DNA from: Streptomyces sp. LS1784 | Lineage (GTDB): Bacteria; Actinomycetota; Actinomycetes; Streptomycetales; Streptomycetaceae | NCBI RefSeq assembly: GCF_020103755.1 | Contig: NZ_JAHSQD010000012.1 | Location: 1-44,844 of the forward strand | Direction of reading: 5' to 3' | DNA: 44,844 nt | Shown here: positions 33,741 through 43,098 of the stretch, in pieces | Layout: the number at the start of each line of letters is the position of its first letter | How positions within the stretch are numbered: position 1 is the first letter of the stretch | Program-made: the position numbers and the translations under genes | Notes under the pieces: generated by a model | What the model was told of the DNA's origin: nothing | The model's input: the letters and a program-made list of their open reading frames with translations, nothing else | The model's database searches: none

Positions 33741-34191
33741 CTGTAGTCACTCCCCGCTTATTGGTTGGGCATGCCGCCACGCAGTGACTTGGGTACCTGC
33801 CGCGCCACGCCGTCTTGACGAAACCCATCGCTGAAGCTCGACCTCCTCCGGCGCCGAATCCCTCCTCGCTCCGTGGCGGACCGTGGCCGAATCCGAAATG
33901 TGGATCAGAGTTATTTGGGCGTGTCCGTTGACGCCGGCCGCCGCAAAGGAGGTCGGCGTCAACGGACACGCCCACCGGGTGAAGTCCCCTGAGGAATTAC
34001 TCGCGGAATGGAACCGGTCCTTGTGCGGCTTCAGCGACCGCGGTCACCGATTCTGTCGAGGGCCCAGGCCATCGGGACAGCGGTGACAATGGCGACGACG
34101 ATCCGGCACCATGCCGAGGAGGACACGTGGTCGGTCGTCACCAGGGTCCCGCCCCACAGGGCGAGGACCCCTGCTTTGGCGAGGCCCCTGT
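33741..34191. other. Intergenic region with long inverted repeat
   Basis: 451 bases between two minus-strand secreted-protein genes. It holds the inverted repeat at 33917-33973 and the promoter of the 33740 gene. Short ORFs on both strands (for example a plus frame ending at 34086) cannot be supported. Confidence 0.55.
33917..33973. terminator. 20-bp perfect inverted repeat with 17-base loop
   Basis: The arm GGGCGTGTCCGTTGACGCCG (33917-33936) is exactly complementary to 33954-33973, and one more T-A pair lies outside. The loop contains AAAGGAGGT, a perfect Shine-Dalgarno sequence on the plus strand, but no start codon follows at normal spacing. It lies about 220 bases downstream of the secreted-protein gene at 34192-34614 and could be its terminator. 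Confidence 0.6.
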
Positions 34192-34614
34192 TCACGTGAG
34201 CAGGGCCGTCAGGCAGCCCGAAGCCCCGGCCCCCACGACGTTCACCGCGATCTCCCTGGCCGCCTTCTTGTTGACCTTCCCGACGACCAGCGCGGCAGCA
34301 CCGCCGACCCCCATCCGCATCAGGCAGTTCTTCGCCGTTTCCGTCATCTTCTTGGTCTCAAGGGCCTTGCAGTACTTCTCCCGGTCCTGCTCCGTCTTGT
34401 TGAAACGGCAGTTGATGGCGTTGTGGTCCTGCCGCGGGTCCACGAGATCGGGGGTGTCGACCGGGTCCGTTTCCACCGTGGCCGTTCCCGCGGAAATGGT
34501 GGTCACCGGCACCGGATTCGCAACCGGGGGCCCGGCGTAGGCGGCACCGGATCCCGCCAGAAGAAGGCTTCCCGCTATCGCTGCCGCAGTGAATCCCGCT
34601 GCAAGGTTCTTCAA
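34192..34614 (-). CDS. Small secreted protein with Cys-rich hydrophobic C-terminus
   Basis: 140 residues from a TTG at 34614 (GAGGA seven bases upstream). This start gives a normal signal peptide, KNLAAGFTAAAIAGSLLLAG, with cleavage near AYA-GPP; the open frame upstream is unlikely. The mature part has a Pro/Thr/Asp-rich linker, then NCRFNKTEQDREKYCKALET, and a C-terminal half KNCLMRMGVGGAAALVVGKV followed by NKKAAREIAVNVVGAGASGC. Four Cys may form two disulfides. No family was recognised. Like its neighbour at 33129-33740, it ends in a Gly/Ala-rich hydrophobic region bounded by Cys with interspersed Lys/Arg. Confidence 0.75.
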   Translation of the reverse strand: MKNLAAGFTAAAIAGSLLLAGSGAAYAGPPVANPVPVTTISAGTATVETDPVDTPDLVDPRQDHNAINCRFNKTEQDREKYCKALETKKMTETAKNCLMRMGVGGAAALVVGKVNKKAAREIAVNVVGAGASGCLTALLT

Positions 34615-34824
34615 TTCAATTCCTCTGAACCGATGAGTACGAGGAGCCGATTGGCTCTCCCCTTTGCCGTCGAACCTAACGGTGGAATTCACCCCATGAA
34701 ATGGGACCTTCGTACACCGGCCCGGTCGTACACCTTTCCGAGGCAGGGTCGCTCCGTAAATGATCACTGCCGGACGCATTGTTCGAGGCCAGGGCACCAC
34801 ATGCCGCCGCGTCGCCGGCCGCGT

Positions 34825-35499
34825 CTAGGCAGGTCGCCTGCCCGGGTTCCGATCATGGGGGAGCAGTCCCGCCCGCTGGGCCCACAGGGCGGCCTGGAGA
34901 CGGTTGGCCAGGCCCAGCCTGCGGAGAAGGGCTCCGATGTTGTCCTTGATGGTGCCCATGCTCAGGTGGAGATGCTGACCGATCTCGGTGTTGGACAGGC
35001 CTTCGGCGAGCAGGATCAGGATGTTGCGCTCTCGTTCGCTGAGGCTGACCGTCTCATGGGCCCGGCGGTCCACGCATCTGTGGTGTTCTAGGTAGCCGGC
35101 GACCACCGCAGTGGTGATCTCGGCCGAAAGCACGACCCTGCCTGTCATCAAGTCCCTCACCTGCGAAGCGAGTGTGTCGGGATCAACGTCCTTGAGGAGG
35201 AAGCCGGAAGCGCCGGCTCTCAGTGCGGAGGCGACGTAGGCGTCATGGTCGAAGGTAGTGAGCATCGCCACCACGGGGGGCGCGGCCAACTCCATCAGAC
35301 GCCGCAGAAGAGTGAGCCCATCGATGTCCGGCATCCGCACATCCAGCAGTACAAGATCGGGCGTGTGCTCCATGACCGCCGCCATGGCCTGACCACCGCT
35401 GATGGCCGCCACGACCCGGATGTCCTCAGCGATGTTCAGGACCAGCTCCAATCCTGACCGGATCAGAGCCTCGTCGTCGACCACCACTACATGAATCAC
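34825..35499 (-). CDS. NarL-type response regulator (orphan)
   Basis: 224 residues from GTG 35499 (GGGAGG eight bases upstream). The receiver domain has acidic residues Asp8/Asp9, phospho-acceptor Asp53 in LVLLDVRMPD, MLTTFD and the conserved Lys in FLLKDV. The C-terminal LuxR helix-turn-helix begins VSLSERERNILILLAEGLSN and continues TEIGQHLHLSMGTIKDNIGA. No kinase is adjacent on the same strand. The nearest kinase (36407-38020) is divergent and has its own regulator partner. Small secreted-protein genes lie directly downstream and may be targets. Confidence 0.92.
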   Translation of the reverse strand: MIHVVVVDDEALIRSGLELVLNIAEDIRVVAAISGGQAMAAVMEHTPDLVLLDVRMPDIDGLTLLRRLMELAAPPVVAMLTTFDHDAYVASALRAGASGFLLKDVDPDTLASQVRDLMTGRVVLSAEITTAVVAGYLEHHRCVDRRAHETVSLSERERNILILLAEGLSNTEIGQHLHLSMGTIKDNIGALLRRLGLANRLQAALWAQRAGLLPHDRNPGRRPA

Positions 35500-36406
35500 T
35501 GCCTCGGCCTCCCGCCGGCGAGGTTGCCCTGCCCGTCACCGCTCCTGCTTTGTGTGCATCCCGTTGTGCCGGGCACGCACTCGTCCGCCCCGTCGACGCG
35601 GCCGAGGCCAGCCCGTGCAGGCGGTCGGCCACCCGTGCGGCCCGCCGCCGGGATGTCCGCCATCGCGCCGGACCTGCGGGCGACGGATCCCGGAACAGAC
35701 CGCCGAGGTCCGGCTCTCATCGAGGAACCCGGCTTCCACCAGCGGATCCGCTGCGTCCGCTCCCGTACCGTCACACACCGGCCCGCGCCCGGACATCGGC
35801 CTACAGAGCTGCTTCGGGCATCCGGGCAGCCGGTTGCGGTGTTCCTCGGACGGAGAGTCACGACCTGGCCCGCCGGATGGCCTCTGCCGATCGGCAGAGG
35901 CCATCCGGCGGGGGCCGCGCGGGGAGCCTCCACCTGCGGTCGGATCCCTGACCGGCGGTCGGGGGCCAAACTACTGCTGTGGGTCCCCGCCCTGCGGACT
36001 CATGGCCCCGTGGACGGCCCCGGGCGAGGTCCCAGCGCCGCCGGTGCGAGCCGCTGGGGCCCGCACCAGGACGGTCACTGCCGCACGTCCGATCCCTCAT
36101 GGAGTACGTCATCCTTGCGCTCCGTTCCACCCGGCGCCCTCGCCTCGCGGCGGCTCCGCCGGCATCGCCGTTGCGGCTGCCGCACATGGCCGACGGCCAC
36201 CATCGTGTCGGCGAGGTCCCGGTGCGCGGCTCTCGAAGGTCCTGCGACAGTTGCGGCACGGCCGGTGTCCTGGGCAGGGTGGGACATCGGCAACGTCATA
36301 TCCGGCAGGCACACGGATTTCGCCCCCTTCTCCGCGCAGGCATGCTGGAAGCGACACGCGCGCGGAGCCGACGGGACGACCGCGGGGAGAGGAACAGCAA
36401 ACCGGC
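35500..36406. other. Long divergent intergenic region with large palindrome
   Basis: 907 bases between the orphan response regulator (minus) and the kinase gene (plus). It should carry promoters for both. Apart from the 44-base palindrome at 35869-35912 I see no gene. The frames open across it are Arg/Pro-rich and lack family features. Confidence 0.55.
35869..35912. repeat. Perfect 44-base palindrome with no spacer
   Basis: Two 22-base arms meet directly. The left arm begins CCCGCCGGATGG and the centre is CTCTGCCGATCGGCAGAG. As RNA it would form a very stable hairpin. As DNA it could form a cruciform or bind a dimeric protein. A terminator is odd here because the two adjacent genes diverge from this region, unless it ends an unrecognised transcript. 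Confidence 0.85.
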
Positions 36407-38020
36407 ATGAGCATCCGGTCACGCCGGTTCGCGGCCGATATCGGCCTCCTCGCGGTGGGCTCCCTGACCGTGTACCTCCTGTTCGTGCGGCTGGCCGAGT
36501 GGCCGGCGGGGACCTGGCTGCTCGGCGAATCGCCGGCGAACCTGTTGGTCGCCGCGTGCGCCGTGGCGGCGACGACGGCCCGTCGCCGCCTCCCGCTGGC
36601 GGCCGTGGTGGTCGCGGCGGCCCTGGTGGCGCTCGATCCGCTGGCCGGCGGCGTTCTGCCGGTGCCGGCGTACACGGCCGGCCAGCGTTGTACCCGGCTG
36701 TGCCACAGGCTCGCCCTGGGGACCGTCCTGCTGGGAGTTCCCGCTGCCGTCACCGCGGCCAGTGCCGTCCTCGGCTCGGCGCCGCTCCTCGACCAGCGGA
36801 TCATGGTCGTCATGGTCTCGACCGTGGTGTGCGGAGTGCTGCCCGGCATGGCCGGAGCACTCGAGGGCCAGCGCCGACGCCTTGAGTCGGCCCTGCGCCA
36901 GCGCAACGCCTACCTCGAACAGGCCCAGCAAGCGGCGGAGGAACGGGCCAGGTCACACGAGCGAGCCCGGATCGCCGGCGAGATGCACGACCTGCTCGGC
37001 CACGGCCTGAGCCTGGCGGCCCTGCACTCCGGTGGTCTGGTCCTGGCGAGCAAGGGCACCAGCCCCGTGCTGCGCGAGAGCGCGGTCCTGGTGAACAGCA
37101 CGGTGCGGCAGTCGATGAAGGAGCTGCGCGAGATCCTCGGGGTGCTCCGTGCCGCGGCGCCCGCCGCGGCCGAACCCCTCACCGGGGCGAGCGGCACTCG
37201 CGCGGACATCGCCGCGCTGGCCGATGAATCCCGGGCCGCGGGCGTGATGGTGAGGCTGGACTGGCAGGGAGCCGACCTGGCCGGCGCGGCGTCGCCCGTA
37301 CGACACGCGGTGCACCGGGTGGTGCGCGAGGCACTGACCAACGTTCACAAGCACGCGGCCGCTTCCGAGGTCGAGGTGGTGGTCCGCCACGGCCGGAAGG
37401 CGGTAACGGTCGGGGTCCGCAACGGTCCGGTGCTCGTGCCGAGGCTGCTTCAGCCCCTGCCGGGCAGTGGGCTCGGACTCATCGGCCTGCACGAACGTGT
37501 CCGGCTGCTCGGAGGTACGCTGCGGACCGCGCCGACCGCGCAGGGAGGCTTCGCGGTCGAGGCGCACATCCCGCTGGACACCCCAGTCGGTGAGATGCCC
37601 GAACCATTGCCGCATGTCACCGGGCGGCCGACGGCGGCGAGCAGCCCGCAGAGGTGGCTGAACCGGAGCGCCGGCCGCCTGGTACCGGTGCTCGGGCTGA
37701 TCGGCACCATCACGCTGCAGTTCTTCACCCTCGTCTTCGTCCCGTACCGCGGAGGCGAGGTGCCGCCTGCGCCGCCCGCCGAGCTCTCCCACGACGAGTT
37801 CGTCCGCTACCACGGTCCCGGAGACCCGTTTGCGCAGGCGGCCGTCCGGCGGCGGGAGCCCGAGGCGCCGGCCGATACCGTGCGCGCGTGCTACCCCGAC
37901 TACGGCGACGGGCCGGCAGCCCGTCCGACGGTGCACCGTTACTGTTTCCTCGGCGGCCGGCTCGTCCAGGACACCGTGATCCCCGCCGACATTCCCGTCC
38001 CGAGAGGCCCCGGCCCGTGA
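36407..38020 (+). CDS. Sensor histidine kinase (HisKA_3) with extra C-terminal membrane segment
   Basis: 537 residues from ATG 36407. Residues about 8-155 hold several membrane helices. A coiled linker (LRQRNAYLEQAQQAAEERAR) leads to the HisKA_3 box ARIAGEMHDLLGHGLSL with phospho-His194. The ATPase shows REALTNVHKHAA (N box) and GSGLGLIGLHERV (G box). Unusually, the protein continues about 145 residues past the ATPase, with another hydrophobic helix LVPVLGLIGTITLQFFTLVF (about 424-443) and a roughly 90-residue hydrophilic tail with two Cys that is probably outside the cell. The response regulator gene overlaps its stop as GTGA. The ribosome site is weak (AGAGGA too far upstream). The signal sensed is unknown. 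Confidence 0.9.
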   Translation: MSIRSRRFAADIGLLAVGSLTVYLLFVRLAEWPAGTWLLGESPANLLVAACAVAATTARRRLPLAAVVVAAALVALDPLAGGVLPVPAYTAGQRCTRLCHRLALGTVLLGVPAAVTAASAVLGSAPLLDQRIMVVMVSTVVCGVLPGMAGALEGQRRRLESALRQRNAYLEQAQQAAEERARSHERARIAGEMHDLLGHGLSLAALHSGGLVLASKGTSPVLRESAVLVNSTVRQSMKELREILGVLRAAAPAAAEPLTGASGTRADIAALADESRAAGVMVRLDWQGADLAGAASPVRHAVHRVVREALTNVHKHAAASEVEVVVRHGRKAVTVGVRNGPVLVPRLLQPLPGSGLGLIGLHERVRLLGGTLRTAPTAQGGFAVEAHIPLDTPVGEMPEPLPHVTGRPTAASSPQRWLNRSAGRLVPVLGLIGTITLQFFTLVFVPYRGGEVPPAPPAELSHDEFVRYHGPGDPFAQAAVRRREPEAPADTVRACYPDYGDGPAARPTVHRYCFLGGRLVQDTVIPADIPVPRGPGP

Positions 38021-38688
38021 TACGCGTGCTCCTCGCCGACGACCAGGACCTGGTCCGCGCCGGCATCAGGCTCGTCCTCGGGTGCGCGGACGACATCGAC
38101 GTGGTGGCACAGGCGCGCAACGGCGACGATGCGATCCGGCTGGTCACCCGGGTCCCGGTCGATGTCGCGCTCCTGGACATCAGGATGCCGGAAGCGGACG
38201 GTCTGTCGGCGGCCGAACGGATCGCCGAGCTGGCCCCCGCCGTGAAGGTCGTCATGCTGACCACCTTCGGCGAGGAGGAGAACATCGCCCGCGCGCTCCG
38301 GGCCGGCGCGGCGGGCTTCCTCCTCAAGGACAGCCCACCGGAGGAGCTCATCCAGGCGATCCGGACGGTGGTGCGCGGCGACCCCGTGGTGTCCCCGCGT
38401 GTCACCCGCCATCTCATCGACCGGTACCTCGCGGCGAGCGCTTCCCGCAACGAACCGGCCGCCGACCACCCGGGGCCCGGCCGCTTCTCCAGCCTCACCG
38501 CCCGGGAGCACGATGTCTTCGTCCTCCTCGGGACCGGTGCCTCCAACGCCGACATCGGAGTATCGCTGCAACTGGGCGCGGGCACGGTGAAGACGCACGT
38601 GAGCAGCGTGCTGGCCAAGCTGGGGTGTGCCAACCGTGTGCAGGCCGCCATCCTCGCCCACGACGCGGGGCTGCTGGGCGGTGTCTGA
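38017..38688 (+). CDS. NarL-type response regulator, partner of the upstream kinase
   Basis: 223 residues from GTG 38017, overlapping the kinase stop (GTGA), so the two are translationally coupled. The receiver has LLADDQDLVRAG, phospho-acceptor Asp54 in ALLDIRMPEADG, MLTTFG and Lys in FLLKDSPPEEL. The LuxR helix-turn-helix runs SLTAREHDVFVLLGTGASNA, DIGVSLQLGAGTVKTHVSSV, LAKLGCANRVQAA. It is a normal DNA-binding output regulator. The target genes are unknown. Confidence 0.94.
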   Translation: MIRVLLADDQDLVRAGIRLVLGCADDIDVVAQARNGDDAIRLVTRVPVDVALLDIRMPEADGLSAAERIAELAPAVKVVMLTTFGEEENIARALRAGAAGFLLKDSPPEELIQAIRTVVRGDPVVSPRVTRHLIDRYLAASASRNEPAADHPGPGRFSSLTAREHDVFVLLGTGASNADIGVSLQLGAGTVKTHVSSVLAKLGCANRVQAAILAHDAGLLGGV

Positions 38689-39182
38689 GCCCGGCCCCGA
38701 GCCCCTGGGCACCGCGTGCGCCGGTGGCCCGCGGCAGCCTGTGGTGGTCTCACCCGTCGTGCCGGCAGCGCACTGGAAGCGGGCGGCAGGGCGGAGCCGC
38801 TGCCGTGCACCGAGCGGTCTGCACGGCGGCGGGTGTCATCGCACGATAGGTGCCCTGCTCCAGCTACGCGGCCGGTTTCTCCAACCAGTGCGGGGACAAG
38901 GGGGCACCGGGATCCGCTCGGGCCGCGGGAGGCCAGAGCCCCGGCCCCGCCCTCCCGCCACGACCCGTGCCAACCGGGACGTGGACCGCCGCCGGTCTCC
39001 CGGCCCACGGCTCCCGGCTGATCAGGTTCACCGGCAGCGCCGACGGGGCCCCGAGCACGGGCATCCGGCTCGTGGGCCCGACGACCCCACGGCGGCATGG
39101 CGGAAGGCGTCGCCGAACCTCAGGCAGGGCCCGCCCGAGTCAGTTGCCGTTTCTCTGCCGGACCAGGGACCCGAGGGCCCGC
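38689..39182. other. Convergent intergenic region
   Basis: 494 bases between the response regulator (plus) and a secreted-protein gene (minus) that converge. I see no gene, no repeat and no convincing long terminator hairpin. Confidence 0.5.
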
Positions 39183-39746
39183 TCACACGGGGTCGTACGC
39201 AATCTGCAGGTCCGACGAGTAAGCCTCCTCCTGCGCATCGCCCGCGCCCGGCTCGACGGAGCTCCTGCTGATGCCGTCGACGAGCGAGTAGTTGAAGCGG
39301 AACCCCAGGTTTGCCGTCCCGGCGCGGCCGGACACCTTGACCCGGAACGTGCAGTTCCCCCAGAGCTTGTAATTGACGTTGTGGCGGTTGTCCGGCACGG
39401 TGGAGTGCCAGAAGTAATCGACCCCGACGTTCGGGTGTGAATCGCTGTAGGGGAGCTGCATGTGACCCGCCTTGCAGGTCATGTTTCCCGCGGCGATTGC
39501 CCGGATGCTCGGCGAGGTCGTGAAGGACCAGGCCATGGGGGCGTTCCTGCCGACATGGCCCGCCATGTTCACCTGCCCGTTGAAAGTACCGTTCGTGTCC
39601 GTCCTGTTGTAGGACGGCGCAGACATCTTGAACGTGTGACTGCCCTCGTTGACGCCGGCGTGTGCCGGAGCGGAGCCTGCGAAGAGAGCCAGCGCGAGGG
39701 CGGGCATCGATATGGCCGCGAGTCGCTTGCCGGAGATAACAGACAC
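39183..39746 (-). CDS. Secreted protein of unknown function
   Basis: About 187 residues from GTG 39746. The signal peptide is SGKRLAAISMPALALALFAG with cleavage after AHA. The mature protein is rich in Asn, Ser, Gly and aromatic residues, with TFKMSAPSYNRTDTNGTFNG, NMTCKAGHMQLPYSD, FWHSTVPDN, and KLWGNCTFRVKVSGRAG; its two Cys may pair. It looks like an all-beta secreted domain. The start is not certain because the ribosome site is weak. It lies 71 bases after the cold-shock-like gene on the same strand, so they are probably co-transcribed. Confidence 0.7.
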   Translation of the reverse strand: MSVISGKRLAAISMPALALALFAGSAPAHAGVNEGSHTFKMSAPSYNRTDTNGTFNGQVNMAGHVGRNAPMAWSFTTSPSIRAIAAGNMTCKAGHMQLPYSDSHPNVGVDYFWHSTVPDNRHNVNYKLWGNCTFRVKVSGRAGTANLGFRFNYSLVDGISRSSVEPGAGDAQEEAYSSDLQIAYDPV

Positions 39747-39817
39747 GAGAAATCCGATTCTGATCGTAGGGTGTACGAGAAGGGCTGCGCCATGAAAGTT
39801 GCCTGAGCTCGGGACAG

Positions 39818-40135
39818 CTACTGGTCGAATGTGATGTCGAGCTCCGAGACGTACCCGGGGCCGCCGTCCTGCCCGGTGCCGCGCTCGGTCGGGCCCTGGC
39901 CCGGAAGCTCCACCCGTACTGCCCTCCAGTTGAACGAGTCCTGCGAGGCCTGCTCCACGGAGAAGCGGACGACCTGCCCCTCCGTCAGTTCCCGGTATCC
40001 GTCGGCGGCGATGCACGAGAAATGTGCCCACACCGGCTCCGGAATTGCCGACGTGACCAGAACACCCCATCCCTCCTCGGGGTGCCATTCGCGGACACTG
40101 CCTTCATGGAGTTCCTCTGTCGGGTCGTCGGACAT
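39818..40135 (-). CDS. Cold-shock-domain-like small protein
   Basis: 105 residues from ATG 40135 with AAGGTGG upstream. Residues about 10-77 resemble an OB-fold cold-shock domain: EGSVREWHPEEGWGVLVT, VWAHFSCIAADGYRELTEGQ, VVRFSVEQASQ. The classic RNP motifs (KGFGFI, VFVHF) are altered to EGWGVL and VWAHFS, so nucleic-acid binding may be changed. The acidic C-terminal tail (about 78-105) ends in SELDITFDQ. It is probably a cytosolic RNA- or DNA-binding relative found in Streptomyces. Confidence 0.78.
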   Translation of the reverse strand: MSDDPTEELHEGSVREWHPEEGWGVLVTSAIPEPVWAHFSCIAADGYRELTEGQVVRFSVEQASQDSFNWRAVRVELPGQGPTERGTGQDGGPGYVSELDITFDQ

Positions 40136-40460
40136 TTCTGGCCACCTTCCTGAACAGTTGCGGGAGCCATCAGCGAGGGCACCCAGTAGTTGCTCCGCTC
40201 AGCCGGAACCGAAGTCCGCGGCCGAGATCGCTCGGCAAGAGAGTACGGGAACCAGGACTGCTGCGAATCCGCCGAAAGGCAGGGTGCAACCAGCCGATCG
40301 GCTGCCTCCGTATCCGTCTGAAGTGCCGACTTCAGCCCGGGAGATGAAGGTCCGTGACTACCTCTAGCGCTTATCGGCGAATATTCATTAACGTCCCGGT
40401 CACCCCAGTGCACCTGCCACACCGCAGCTGCCACATGACGACTCGGGAGGACCAACCCCA
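40136..40460. other. Divergent intergenic region
   Basis: 325 bases between the cold-shock-like gene (minus) and the S8 protease gene (plus). It should hold both promoters. No operator or RNA was recognised. Confidence 0.5.
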
Positions 40461-41951
<1,491 letters not shown>

Positions 41952-41983
41952 CGCGCTGACCGCGACGACACCTGAGCGCTGAG

Positions 41984-42017
41984 CTGGGGAGCGGGCCACT
42001 TGGGTTCCGCTCCCCGG
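41984..42017 (+). terminator. Stem-loop after the S8 protease
   Basis: GGGGAGCGG (41986-41994) pairs with CCGCTCCCC (42007-42015), with flanking C-G and T-G pairs and a loop of about 12 bases. It is 32 bases after the stop, as expected for a terminator. Confidence 0.7.
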
Positions 42018-42150
42018 TTGCCCGTGCAGGCCGCGGATCGGCGGGATCGAGTCCAGGAGCGGCAGCAGTTCTGTGACGTCGTGGCGGTTCCCGCCGGTCA
42101 GTGTGACGGTGAGCGGGGTGCTGTGCCGGTCGACGATCAGGATGCTGCGC
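42010..42150 (-). mobile_element. IS5-family transposase internal remnant
   Basis: The minus strand encodes IVDRHSTPLTVTLTGGNRHD followed by VTELLPLLDSIPPIRGLHGQ, the conserved block of actinomycete IS5-type transposases (DRHGTPLAVTLTGGNRHDV type). Neither the start nor the catalytic C-terminus is present, and the fragment abuts the frameshifted gene at 42158. It is a dead IS scar. Confidence 0.75.
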
Positions 42151-42157
42151 GGCGGAC

Positions 42158-42566
42158 TCAGTGGGTCGGCCCCTCCAGTTCCTTGACCAGCAGGTGGGTG
42201 GTGGTGAGGTCGAGGTCGGTGGCGCGGCGCAGGCATCGGATCGTCTCGTCGCGGTCGCAGACCAGTCGGGCGGAGGCCTCGGTGGGGTGGTGGGCAAGCG
42301 GCCATCCCGGACCGGGGCGGCGAGGGCGGCCGGGCCGTGGACGAGGGCGAGGAAGGTGCCGTCGCGCAGAACACGGACGGCCGTGACCTCGGCGCCCTCG
42401 GCGTGCAGGGCGAGGGCCTCCTGCTGGGCGGCAGTGGGGATCGGCGTCAGGGTGGCAGCGGCCGCTGCGAAGGCGACCACGGTCAGCAGTTGTTCTTGAC
42501 CGTGGTGATTCCCGGGACCTCGGCGACGAGTGAGCCGAGGACGGCACTCAAGTGCTCGATCGCCAT
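42158..42566 (-). pseudogene. Frameshifted small gene of unknown function
   Basis: Three consecutive pieces in different frames read as one protein. MAIEHLSAVLGSLVAEVPGI-TTVK starts at ATG 42566. LLTVVAFAAAAATLTPIPTA, EALALHAEGAEVTAVRVL and FLALVHGPAALAAPVRDG follow after a shift near 42490. AHHPTEASARLVCDRDETIR, LDLTTTHLLVKELEGPTH and a stop at 42158 follow after a shift near 42300. Each segment looks protein-like and they join without overlap, so one gene with two indels is the simplest explanation. The function is unknown. The end touches an IS5 remnant. Confidence 0.65.
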
Positions 42567-42721
42567 GGTGTAGCAGACTCATCCTCACGGCCTTCGTGCT
42601 GATCGCGCGCGTTCCTCGGTCGGAGAGCATGATCAGGAGGAGGTCGTTTCCACGTACGGCAGTTACCGATACGAGTGACCAAGTTCAGCAGTCCGTTCGA
42701 GGTGGCTGCTTAAGGATCAGT

Positions 42722-43036
42722 TCAGCCACAGTTCGGGGAGTGGGCAAGCAGGATGGTGGCCAGGCCGAGGAGGGCCGCGATGACGGCGGCCATCCAGGCG
42801 GTGCGGGCTGCGGCCCAGCGGACCGCGAGCCAGGAGCCGGCCAGCGCCAGCACGCCGAGGCCTCCCAGGACGATCGTGCCGAGTTGGGCGTAGACGTAGC
42901 CCGGTCCCTTGCCCCAGCAGGAGAGGTCGCGGTGGAAGAGGAACCAGGAGACCGTTGCGGACACGGCCAGGACGACGGTCGCGGTGAGCGGGGCGGCCGC
43001 ACGGCGCCATGGGTTCGCGGCGGAATTCTCATTCAC
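42722..43036 (-). CDS. Small membrane protein
   Basis: 104 residues from ATG 43036 with AGGAG six bases upstream. Three hydrophobic helices are visible: PLTATVVLAVSATVSWFLF, LGTIVLGGLGVLALAGSWLA and WMAAVIAALLGLATILLA. Cys occur in DLSCWGKGPGYVY and at the end (HSPNCG). There is no recognised family. It follows the S1 protease gene on the same strand, but a hairpin lies between them. Confidence 0.75.
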   Translation of the reverse strand: MNENSAANPWRRAAAPLTATVVLAVSATVSWFLFHRDLSCWGKGPGYVYAQLGTIVLGGLGVLALAGSWLAVRWAAARTAWMAAVIAALLGLATILLAHSPNCG

Positions 43037-43056
43037 GAGGGCTCCTAGGTGAGGGT

Positions 43057-43082
43057 GGGGAGGACGCCGGCGCGCCCTCCCC
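43057..43082 (-). terminator. Stem-loop after the S1 protease
   Basis: GGGGAGG pairs with CCTCCCC, continuing after one mismatch into CGC/GCG around a four-base loop. It begins 17 bases beyond the S1 protease stop on the minus strand. Confidence 0.6.
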
Positions 43083-43098
43083 GGTCTCGGTCACTCGG

